Below are positions 23,350-30,589 of a stretch of 36,826 bases of DNA, piece after piece. The stretch covers positions 1-36,826 of the forward strand of contig CALHVG010000034.1 of assembly GCA_938039145.1 (NCBI GenBank), read 5' to 3'. Position 1 is the first letter of the stretch. Every line of letters begins with the position of its first letter. This stretch comes from an uncultured Treponema sp. (lineage in GTDB: Bacteria; Spirochaetota; Spirochaetia; Treponematales; Treponemataceae). The notes below the pieces were generated by a model, which was given only the letters and a program-made list of their open reading frames with translations, was not told the DNA's origin and made no database searches. The position numbers and the translations under genes are program-made.

Positions 23350-24270
23350 ATGGATAAAACATATCTATTTTTTGACATCGAGTGCGCAAACTGCTTCGGC
23401 GGAGTCGGAAAAATGTGCTCGTTCGGCTATGTCCTTACCGACGAATCTTTTAACGTCATTGACACTGACGACGTTGTGATGAACCCCGAATGCGAGTTCG
23501 ACCGGTATCTTTTTTCAAATAAGAACAAATGCCAACTTGCCTACTCAAAGGACTATTTCAGGCGGCAGAAAAACTTTGAAAGCTATTACAAAAGCATAAA
23601 AAAACTGATGGAAGAATCGGAACGGAAAGTTATCGGATTTTCAAGCCTGAACGACGTAGGGTTCGTGGTCTCCGCCTGCGAGCGCTATTCCCTTCCGCTC
23701 ATAAACTTTTCCGCCTTTGACATAGCAAAAATCCTTGAGCAGGAAAAGTCTGCAAAAATGAAACTTACAGAATGGTGCGAAACTTATAAAGTCGACCTTT
23801 CAAAAATAACGGCGCACAAAAGCCAAGACGATGCGATGATGACAATGCTTCTTACAAAGGCTTTCTGCACGGAAAAAGGCATTTCGATTCAGGAACTGCT
23901 TGAGCAAAACAGGGGAACAAAAATCTCCGTGGATAAATACATCGAGCAGCGGGAAATAAGCAGGCGGAACAAAGAACTCAAAGAAAAACTCCAAGCTCTG
24001 TACGGGAAAAAATGCAGAGCCTGCCTTTCATCCCGCCTTCAAGGAAAATCGTTTGCATTCGGCTACAAGATTTTCAAAGACCTTGAAAACACACTTTCCG
24101 CTGCAAACCTTATCTACAAGCACGGAGGAATAATCTTCCGCCACCTAGACGGAAACGGAATCCTTATAGTAAAAGACGATACCGGAAAAGAAGAAATAGA
24201 AGCAATGGAAAACAAGGGCTTTGAAACGATGACAATAAAACAGCTGGAAGAAATCACAAGTCTTGAATGA
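23350..24270 (+). CDS. DEDDh 3'-5' exonuclease with BRCT-like C-terminal domain
   Basis: This 306-residue protein starts at an ATG preceded by GGAG. The exonuclease domain (1-175) has motif I FFDIECAN with D9 and E11, motif II around GFSSLNDVGF with D102, and motif III AHKSQDDAMM with H156 and D161 in the H-x4-D spacing of the DnaQ-like DEDDh class. A basic helical linker (about 195-225) leads to residues 230-300, which read like a BRCT fold: conserved Gly-Gly (YKHGG), a hydrophobic GILIVKDD strand, and a final helix after FETMTIKQLEEI. It probably trims DNA or RNA 3' ends in repair. Substrate is not determined. It is the last gene before the hairpin island and has no separate terminator. Confidence 0.78.
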   Translation: MDKTYLFFDIECANCFGGVGKMCSFGYVLTDESFNVIDTDDVVMNPECEFDRYLFSNKNKCQLAYSKDYFRRQKNFESYYKSIKKLMEESERKVIGFSSLNDVGFVVSACERYSLPLINFSAFDIAKILEQEKSAKMKLTEWCETYKVDLSKITAHKSQDDAMMTMLLTKAFCTEKGISIQELLEQNRGTKISVDKYIEQREISRRNKELKEKLQALYGKKCRACLSSRLQGKSFAFGYKIFKDLENTLSAANLIYKHGGIIFRHLDGNGILIVKDDTGKEEIEAMENKGFETMTIKQLEEITSLE

Positions 24271-24347
24271 AAAGATTTGTTTTTTTAGGAAGGAAACAGG
24301 CTCGGAGTTCGAAGCCCGCAGTTTTCCCCCCGTGCCCTCGCATCCGG

Positions 24348-24426
24348 CAAGAATCGGATGTAATATCCGATTCTTGGGACGGACATACGGCTGACATCCG
24401 GATGAACTACGCCTTTATATGTCCGT
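24348..24426 (+). repeat. Two-hairpin module 1
   Basis: Hairpin 1 is CAAGAATCGGAT/ATCCGATTCTTG, a perfect 12-bp stem with a 5-nt loop. After GG, hairpin 2 is ACGGACATA/TATGTCCGT (24379-24387 and 24418-24426), 9 bp, with ATGAACTACGCC in its loop. Confidence 0.9.
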
Positions 24427-24476
24427 CCCCTTCCTTGGGCACGACCAAAGGGTACCCCTTTGGAATCCCCATCTTG

Positions 24477-24555
24477 CACGAATCGGGCTTTGTCCCGATT
24501 CGTGAGACGGGCATACAGCCAATAATCAAATGAACGGCTACTTTAATATGCCCGT
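24477..24555 (+). repeat. Two-hairpin module 2
   Basis: Hairpin 1 is CACGAATCGGG/CCCGATTCGTG, 11 bp, 6-nt loop. After AG, hairpin 2 is ACGGGCATA/TATGCCCGT (24507-24515 and 24547-24555), with AATCAAATGAACGGC in its loop. ATCTTG precedes it, as in modules 3 and 4. Confidence 0.9.
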
Positions 24556-24803
24556 CCGATTCGTGGGTCAGTCGTTTTGAACAACACCGTTATCCCGCCT
24601 TAGATAACGTCATTATCTAGCCTTAGATAGCCAACGCCGTATGCTTATGCCTTTGCCGTGCAAGGTATAGTAGAAAACGATTTTCCTAAGTGTGCTTAAC
24701 GGCTTAGGTGCAAACGGTCGGCGGTAACAATCAGTCTTTCACCCTTTAGCTCTTCGCCCGCCGCCCCAAGTTTTCCTTACGGAAAACTTGTATAGTCATC
24801 TTG

Positions 24804-24882
24804 CAAGAATCGGGCACCTGTCCGATTCTTGAGACGGGCATACAGCCAATAATCAAATGAACGACCCCTTCAATATGCCCGT
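24804..24882 (+). repeat. Two-hairpin module 3
   Basis: Hairpin 1 is CAAGAATCGG/CCGATTCTTG, 10 bp, 8-nt loop. After AG, hairpin 2 is ACGGGCATA/TATGCCCGT (24834-24842 and 24874-24882). Its loop starts identically to that of module 2 through ATGAACG. Confidence 0.9.
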
Positions 24883-24977
24883 CCCACTGCTTAGGGCTCT
24901 GCCCTAAGAACCCCGTAGTGTTATGTTTTCACGTTTGAAACAGTCTGTATGACGGGCTTTTACAGGATGCCATCTTG

Positions 24978-25055
24978 CACAAATCGGACTGATGTCCGAT
25001 TTGTGAGGCGGATATGCGAGTAATTACACGATGAAGTACGCATAAGTATATCCGC
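24978..25055 (+). repeat. Two-hairpin module 4
   Basis: Hairpin 1 is CACAAATCGGAC/GTCCGATTTGTG, a perfect 12-bp stem with a 4-nt loop. After AG, hairpin 2 is GCGGATAT/ATATCCGC (25008-25015 and 25048-25055), with GTAATTACACGATGAAGTAC in its loop. Both stems carry compensated changes relative to the other modules. Confidence 0.9.
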
Positions 25056-25079
25056 CCCCCTCTCATGAGTATCAACTTG

Positions 25080-25156
25080 CAAGAATTGGGCAACGCTCAA
25101 TTCTTGAGACGGACATACGAGCGACAATCAGATGAAGAAAGCCTTACGATGTCCGT
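25080..25156 (+). repeat. Two-hairpin module 5
   Basis: Hairpin 1 is CAAGAATTGGGC/GCTCAATTCTTG, 12 bp with one G-T pair and a 3-nt loop. After AG, hairpin 2 is ACGGACAT/ATGTCCGT (25109-25116 and 25149-25156), with AATCAGATGAAGAAAGCC in its loop. It ends 8 bases before the stop codon of the minus-strand gene. Confidence 0.9.
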
Positions 25157-25164
25157 CCCGCTGC

Positions 25165-27468
25165 TTAAGCGGAATAAATGGATGCGTAGTTTTCCATCAG
25201 CTCGTCAAATTCTGCGCTGTTGTCGGCGCATATTGCACAGGCAAAATACAGCGAGACCGCCGATTCTGTTGTCAGGTAGCCCATGGGGACTACGCCTTCG
25301 CGCCAAACATCGTGGCTTGTAAGAAGATTTGAAAAATCCAGTGAAATCTTTTGCTGGGAAGTACAATAAAATCGGACTTCTTTCTGATTTCCAAGCAACA
25401 GGAGTGGTTTCAATGAAAAATCGCTGTTTTTCATGTTGCCGCTTCCCAATCCGTAAAGTTCGATGAACACCGAATGGACTTTTGTGTATGCTATGAGGTT
25501 TTTAAAAAGGTCGCTTCTGAATCCGGGGTACAGTCTGAACATGAACATTTTGCCGCTGGCTTCGGTGATAAGGCGACTTATCACCTGCTTGTCCAAGTCG
25601 GAAATTCCTGAAAATTGTGATGCGATAGGTCCACTTTCCGTGAAAATCGGGTTTTCCAAATTCCAGTTGCAGAAACTTCCGGGCTTGTCAAAATGCAGGT
25701 TCAGCGGTGAAAGGATTTTTCCGCCGAAGGCGACAAAAACGCCGCCTTTTTCTTTTTCCGCTGTTTCGAGGGCAAGTTTCAGGTTGTCGGAAGCCTCAGT
25801 TCCTTCCGCCGGAATCGAGGACGATGCCGTAAGCACTATTGGAACGCCCGAATCGGAGAACAGCCAGAAGAGAAGCGCCGATGTGTACGAAAGTGTGTAT
25901 GTTCCGTGGGTTATGACTATTCCATTTGCCGTTCCGGCGTTTATTTTGCTTGCGACTTCGGAAATCAGTTCCGCCCAGTTCGCAGGCTCCAGTTCTTCGC
26001 TGAAATATTGCCCTGCGGAAATCACTTGAATCGGCATTTCGGGTGCGAGCCGTTTTACCATTTCTTTGATGCCCGAAGAATCTCCGCTTGAAACAGTTCC
26101 GTCTGCGTGCTGAACCGCAGAAATTGCTCCTCCCGTGGTGATTACGTAAATCACGCTGATGTTCAGTTCTTTTTTTATGAGGCTTTTTACTACTTGGGGA
26201 ACGGCTTTTCCTTTTGTATCTTTCATTACAAGTCCGGTAAGAAATTCCAGCGGGGGCATTTCGCCGTTTTTTAGGGTTTTGCAAAGCGACGGATTTTCTT
26301 CGATGACTTTTTTCACGTATGGAAGCAGTTCTTTTTCCGTTCCGATTTCAGAAATGTTCAGCGACTTTATAAGTTTTTCGGGCGAAGTTCCCGTTTCGAA
26401 TGCAGCCCTGATTAGGGTTTTTGCCGCCGCGCTATGCATTTCTCCAGAATCGAGTTTTTTTATTATGAAAGCAAAACTCTCTTCGCTGATTTTTGATGCG
26501 GAAACGGAAACGTTCTTTTTGTTCAGAAGTCTTGTCAGTTCCGACGCTATCCAATGCGCGGTGTTCAAAGGTTTTGCGCCAAGGGCGACGACTTTCTCAA
26601 AAAAATCCGCCCTGTCTTTATAGTCGCAAAGGAATTCCGCCCTTAGTCTGGAGACTCCGTATTGTTTTTTGAACCGCAGCCGCCTGTCTTCGGGAAGTTC
26701 TACGTCTATGTTTGTCGGAAGGAAAGCGAGCGCTTTTTCTATGCTGAATGTTTGAGGCGGCGTAAGTTTTTCAAATACGGATTCTTTGTCCTGCCCCTGA
26801 AAAAATTCCGTGCAGCCTTTGTGCTCGTTCCAAATGCGGCTTTCGCATTGAACTTTTTCTCCGCACGAGAGCATGTTTTCTTGGCGGTTAAGTTCCTCGT
26901 TCACGGCTTTTCTTGCGAAATTGAACGAATTCAGGTTTCTAAGTTTTACGAAATTTGTGCCTTTTTCGGGATAGAGCGCAAGCGCGACGTAGGCGTTGCA
27001 TTTTATTGCCGAATCGGCGGCATTTTCTTCCCAAAGATGAAGATATTGAGAAAGTCTTCTTAATTCTTCAAGGAATATCTGCACTTCTTCGCCAAGTTCG
27101 AACGACGGGGCTGTAAGTATCCTTATGATTGGGAACGAACCGTGATTCGGTTTTTCTATTCTAATCTGTTCTATTTTTATGGATTTTTTTCGTGAGTGGA
27201 AGGAAAGTTTCATGAATCCGTCTTCCGCCATTTTTATTGAGCAGCACGAATCGTTTTCTTCGTCCGTTGAAACTTTTCGACTTCCCACAAATCGTTCTAT
27301 GTCGGCTAACGGAGGAATCCTGCAGCCAAGAGCCTTTGAAAGCATTACGGTTTTTTTTAGGGCATCAGGATGGATTGCAATTTTCCCTGAATTTTTGTCA
27401 GTCGTGAATATCTCGCCGACGGCTGGAAGTTGAATTCTGACTTCAATGTAGACGAAGGACTGATACAT
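25165..27468 (-). CDS. GatB/GatE-like protein fused to an asparaginase/GatD-like domain
   Basis: This 767-residue protein starts at an ATG with GGAG upstream. Residues 1-430 follow the GatB/GatE layout. IIRILTAPSFELGEEVQIFLEELRRL (109-139 region) matches PLIEIVTEPD of GatB, VKLRNLNSFNFARKAVNEEL (174-193) matches its EIKNLNSF motif, and 255-430 match the helical and YqeY-like tail. Residues 436-767 are an asparaginase-type domain: TTGGAIS (444-450) and ITHGTYTLSYTSALL (519-533). Archaeal GatD and GatE form tRNA amidotransferase GatDE as separate chains; here both are one protein in the order E-D. Key residues look altered: the nucleophile Thr of TGGT is Ala448, and the Asp of THGTD is Tyr524. 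The GatB kinase motifs (RKnYfYPD, EEDaGK) are not visible. It may be an inactive or repurposed amidotransferase. Confidence 0.75.
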   Translation of the reverse strand: MYQSFVYIEVRIQLPAVGEIFTTDKNSGKIAIHPDALKKTVMLSKALGCRIPPLADIERFVGSRKVSTDEENDSCCSIKMAEDGFMKLSFHSRKKSIKIEQIRIEKPNHGSFPIIRILTAPSFELGEEVQIFLEELRRLSQYLHLWEENAADSAIKCNAYVALALYPEKGTNFVKLRNLNSFNFARKAVNEELNRQENMLSCGEKVQCESRIWNEHKGCTEFFQGQDKESVFEKLTPPQTFSIEKALAFLPTNIDVELPEDRRLRFKKQYGVSRLRAEFLCDYKDRADFFEKVVALGAKPLNTAHWIASELTRLLNKKNVSVSASKISEESFAFIIKKLDSGEMHSAAAKTLIRAAFETGTSPEKLIKSLNISEIGTEKELLPYVKKVIEENPSLCKTLKNGEMPPLEFLTGLVMKDTKGKAVPQVVKSLIKKELNISVIYVITTGGAISAVQHADGTVSSGDSSGIKEMVKRLAPEMPIQVISAGQYFSEELEPANWAELISEVASKINAGTANGIVITHGTYTLSYTSALLFWLFSDSGVPIVLTASSSIPAEGTEASDNLKLALETAEKEKGGVFVAFGGKILSPLNLHFDKPGSFCNWNLENPIFTESGPIASQFSGISDLDKQVISRLITEASGKMFMFRLYPGFRSDLFKNLIAYTKVHSVFIELYGLGSGNMKNSDFSLKPLLLLGNQKEVRFYCTSQQKISLDFSNLLTSHDVWREGVVPMGYLTTESAVSLYFACAICADNSAEFDELMENYASIYSA

Positions 27469-27529
27469 AAATTCTCCACAATGAAAATAAAGAAAAATTC
27501 TAGATATTGTACCTCTTTTATCTTATTTA

Positions 27530-27538
27530 TGATATACT
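27530..27538 (+). promoter_or_regulatory. Extended -10 promoter of the polyphosphate operon
   Basis: TGATATACT (TG-N-TATACT) lies about 57 bases before the GTG start at 27596. No good -35 is visible, which is usual for extended -10 promoters. On the minus strand, TACAAT (27506-27511) could serve the divergent fusion gene. Confidence 0.5.
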
Positions 27539-27595
27539 GGCGAAAAGCTTTTACTTCTATTGCATATAGAAAAGTTAGTGAGTCTAGGAGTTTTT

Positions 27596-29026
27596 GTGAG
27601 CAAGCATGATTTCCCTAAAATCCATTTTTATGATCAGGATTTTGTAGATATTTATAACAAGTCATGGAATATGCTGTCTGATTACTGGATCGACCCGAAA
27701 TCAGGGGAAAAATCTTCAGAAGGTTACTTCATTTATCCGACCAAGGACGGTTTTGTTGTCGATCAGTTTGAATCTATTTTTTCTTCGTTCTTTCTTGTTT
27801 ATTCAAACCGCAATTACGATGCGAACAAGAACATCGATTATTTTTATAGTCATCAGGAAGAAAACGGAGCAATCCGCTGGAAGTATGACGTAAATACGGG
27901 AAAACCGATTTTTATGTCAGAAAACCCCGAAGGAATAGGCCTTCCGTTGTTCGCATGGGCGGAATTCAATCTCTATCATAAATCTGCGAACAAGAAACGA
28001 ATAAAAGAAGTCATGCCGATTCTAAAAAAACATATGGAATGGATAGACAGCACTTTCAAGATGGAAAACGGTCTTTATTCTGTTCCAGCGGCGGCAAGCA
28101 CGATGATGAATTCTCCCAGGGAGAATGTGTTCTATCCTATAGATTTTAACGCTGCCATGGCTATAAACGCTTCGCATATGTCGGCTCTTGGAGACATTCT
28201 GAACGACAAGGAACTGAGTTTCCAGTATCGCAGGATGTATTTTTCTATAAAGACGCGCATAAATTCGATGATGTGGGACGGCGAAACGGGTTTTTACCAT
28301 GACCTTGACAAAGACGGAAACAGACTTCCCGAAAAAACGATTGCGGGATTTTGGCCTCTGCTTGCGGAAATCCCAAATGTTGACAAAGCCGAACAGTTGA
28401 TATCGCATCTTACAAATCCTAAGACTTTTGGCACGGAGCATCCGTTCCCGACTCTTTCTGCGGACAGCCCCAATTTCAGCGAGAATGGAGAAGGCTTTAG
28501 AGGAAGCGTGTTCCCTATGCTCAACTTCATGGTGATAAAGGGTCTTGAAAAATATCAGCAATATGAGGTTGCCAGGGAATGCGCAATCAGGCATCTTTAT
28601 TTCATTTTGGAAGGACTTATGCCTAACGATGAACGGGAGATGGGAGATGTTTATGAAGCCTATCTTCCATGCAAGGAAGGTAAGTCTTCTTGGTCGGGAG
28701 TTCCCGATTTTCCTAGGGCTCATTTTCTTGCGGGAACGGGACTTTCGGCGATTGCGCTGATGATAGAAAACGTTATAGGGCTTTCGATTAGCCTTCCTCG
28801 CAAGACAGTTGATTGGGTAATTCCGAATCTTGAAATCATGGGAATAGAAAATCTTTCATTGAAGCGGAACTTGATAACAATTTTGAGCAATAGAAGCGAA
28901 CGCGGTTGGGAAATCCAAATGGAAAGCGAAAAACTTTATTATTTTACCATTAATATAATCGACCAAAAGAAAAAGACGCTTCCGATTCCATCCGGAAAAT
29001 GCTCCATGCTCATAAATAAACTTTAA
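27596..29026 (+). CDS. (alpha/alpha)6-barrel glycoside hydrolase, MGH1/GH63-like
   Basis: The GTG at 27596 has AGGAG five bases upstream and is preferred over a TTG at 27560. The 476-residue protein has no signal peptide, so it is cytoplasmic. Visible family features are YPIDFNAAMAINASHMSALG, MMWDGETGFYHDLD, KTIAGFWPLLAEIP, FGTEHPFPTLSADSP and FRGSVFPMLNFMVIKGLEKY, the pattern of trehalase-like and GH63/mannosylglycerate-hydrolase-like enzymes. Asp and Glu residues in these blocks are probable catalytic acids. It should hydrolyse a small glucoside, mannoside or compatible-solute type sugar; the substrate is not fixed. It heads an operon with ppx 20 bases later. Confidence 0.8.
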   Translation: MSKHDFPKIHFYDQDFVDIYNKSWNMLSDYWIDPKSGEKSSEGYFIYPTKDGFVVDQFESIFSSFFLVYSNRNYDANKNIDYFYSHQEENGAIRWKYDVNTGKPIFMSENPEGIGLPLFAWAEFNLYHKSANKKRIKEVMPILKKHMEWIDSTFKMENGLYSVPAAASTMMNSPRENVFYPIDFNAAMAINASHMSALGDILNDKELSFQYRRMYFSIKTRINSMMWDGETGFYHDLDKDGNRLPEKTIAGFWPLLAEIPNVDKAEQLISHLTNPKTFGTEHPFPTLSADSPNFSENGEGFRGSVFPMLNFMVIKGLEKYQQYEVARECAIRHLYFILEGLMPNDEREMGDVYEAYLPCKEGKSSWSGVPDFPRAHFLAGTGLSAIALMIENVIGLSISLPRKTVDWVIPNLEIMGIENLSLKRNLITILSNRSERGWEIQMESEKLYYFTINIIDQKKKTLPIPSGKCSMLINKL

Positions 29027-29046
29027 TCTGTAACGAGGAGGCAACC

Positions 29047-30576
29047 GTGGCGACACCGGAAGCGGTTATTGAAATCGGCTCTACGGGTGTACGCCTGCTT
29101 GTTGCCGAGTTTACATCAGATGGAAATCGAAATGTCCTTGACCGTGCGGAAATGCCGGTTTCCTTGGGCAGAGATGTGTTTACAACCGGAATCATAAGCC
29201 GGGAAACGCAGGCGCTTTGTCTTCATGTATTGTCTCGCTACAAAGAGCAATTGACCGGTTGGGGCATAGTTCCTTCCAATACGACTGTCATAGCTACGTC
29301 CGCATTCCGGGAAGCAAAGAACAAAGATCCGGTGATGGATAAAATCCTTAGTTCCACGGGATTCAGGGTAACAGTCATAGACGGAATCGAAGAAAATCGC
29401 CTTATGTACATGGCTGTAACCGACATCCTGAAAAAAGAGGACGTTAAATTCGGCTCGGAAGACACTGTGATTCTTGAAGTTGGCGGCGGCTCTACCGAGA
29501 TGATGCTCATGAAAAAAGGCAGAATGGTCGGAGCTCATAGTTTGCGCCTTGGCACAGTGCGCCTTGAGTCCAAGATGAAAAGTTCCGCAGAGCCGCTTAC
29601 GGATGTCAGAAGTTATATTGAAGAATACACCGCCGAAACAAAAGGTTCGATTGAAAGCGAAATAGATTTTTCCGAGGTGCAAAGATTCATCGCTGTCGGT
29701 TCCGATGCGACTCTTGTTGCCATAAATGCCGGTAAACCCATCTCGACTTTTTTATGGTCAATAGACAGGGCTGCGTTCGACAGTTTTGTTGACGAAATCC
29801 AGGAATATTCCGTGGACGAATGCGTTGCCCGATTCAAGATTTCCTACAACGATGCGCAGGCGATGCACGTGAGTCTTCTGATTTATAAAATGTTCATCCA
29901 CATGACGAATGTGCAGACAATCATTGTGCCGGAAACGAACATTCGCGACGGACTTATAGTCAATAAACTTGGAGAGCCAAGCGAGGAACTCAAGGACGAA
30001 TTTTTCCAGCAGATAAAAGCATCCGCAATGAGTCTTTTGAGAAAATATCACGGAGATGAAGAACATGCCGAGCGGGTCAGGTGGTACAGCCTGAAATTTT
30101 ACGAAGCCCTGTTCGGCGGCACGGTTGACGAGGACCGCTCAAGGCTTCTGCTTGAGCTTGCGGCAATCCTTCACGACATCGGGATTTTTATCCGCATGGA
30201 CGAGCATAATCTTCACAGCGAATACATAATCCGGCATTCAGAGATTTTTGGAATAACGCATACGGAAAACATAATTCTTTCGATAATCGCAAAATATCAC
30301 CGAGGTAAGGCGCAGCCGCAGGACAATGAGCAGTTTCAGATACTTTCAAGAAGCGATCGCATGAAGATTCTGAAACTCACTGCCATTCTTAGGGTTTCGG
30401 ATGCGCTTGACAGGGGGCATGGAAAAACTTTCGAGGATTTCAGCGTAGAAATCAACGGCGATTCTCTGATTGTGCGCACAAAAGGAAGCAAGAACGTCGC
30501 ATTGGAAAGACTTGCGCTCAAGGAAAAAGACAGCCTTTTTGAATCCGTATTCGGCTATAAATTGATATTGGTTTAG
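29047..30576 (+). CDS. ppx: Exopolyphosphatase / pppGpp phosphohydrolase (Ppx/GppA) with HD domain
   Basis: This 509-residue protein begins with a GTG preceded by GAGGAGG. The actin-like Ppx/GppA half shows VIEIGSTGVRLLVAEF (phosphate loop 1, with Glu where Asp is usual), VIATSAFREAKN and LEVGGGSTEMMLM (loop 2). The C-terminal third (from about 330) is an HD-type helical domain with LAAILHDIGIF and a later KYHRGKAQP. The family removes terminal phosphates from polyphosphate or from pppGpp. Position 13 bases before ppk supports polyphosphate turnover. Confidence 0.92.
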   Translation: MATPEAVIEIGSTGVRLLVAEFTSDGNRNVLDRAEMPVSLGRDVFTTGIISRETQALCLHVLSRYKEQLTGWGIVPSNTTVIATSAFREAKNKDPVMDKILSSTGFRVTVIDGIEENRLMYMAVTDILKKEDVKFGSEDTVILEVGGGSTEMMLMKKGRMVGAHSLRLGTVRLESKMKSSAEPLTDVRSYIEEYTAETKGSIESEIDFSEVQRFIAVGSDATLVAINAGKPISTFLWSIDRAAFDSFVDEIQEYSVDECVARFKISYNDAQAMHVSLLIYKMFIHMTNVQTIIVPETNIRDGLIVNKLGEPSEELKDEFFQQIKASAMSLLRKYHGDEEHAERVRWYSLKFYEALFGGTVDEDRSRLLLELAAILHDIGIFIRMDEHNLHSEYIIRHSEIFGITHTENIILSIIAKYHRGKAQPQDNEQFQILSRSDRMKILKLTAILRVSDALDRGHGKTFEDFSVEINGDSLIVRTKGSKNVALERLALKEKDSLFESVFGYKLILV

Positions 30577-30589
30577 AAGAGAGGAGGGA

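Larger units (their letters stand above)
24271..25164. repeat. 894-bp noncoding island of structured repeats between convergent genes
   Basis: No credible gene lies here on either strand. The island contains five copies of a two-hairpin module (24348-24426, 24477-24555, 24804-24882, 24978-25055, 25080-25156). It also has short perfect hairpins: CCAAAGGG-TAC-CCCTTTGG (24445-24463), CGTTATC/GATAACG (24588-24609), TATCTA/TAGATA (24614-24629), CCTAAG/CTTAGG (24685-24708), CAAGTTTTCC/GGAAAACTTG (24767-24790), CTTAGGGC/GCCCTAAG (24890-24908) and the palindrome CTCATGAG (25062-25069). There are no T-runs of terminator type. The arrangement is mosaic, like bacterial BIME/REP arrays, but the sequence is not one I recognise. 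Confidence 0.9.

Noticed and set aside
24267..24533. Open frame of 88 codons starting at the exonuclease stop
   Set aside because: It runs through modules 1 and 2 of the hairpin island, and its codons merely translate the inverted repeats. No family resemblance.
24348..25156. CRISPR array
   Set aside because: The repeats are about 78 bases, unevenly spaced and internally structured with sequence changes in every copy; spacers of uniform length and cas genes are absent.
24348..25156. Integron attC sites
   Set aside because: No GTTRRRY core sites flank the hairpins, units are far too close for cassettes with genes, and no integrase is present in the window.
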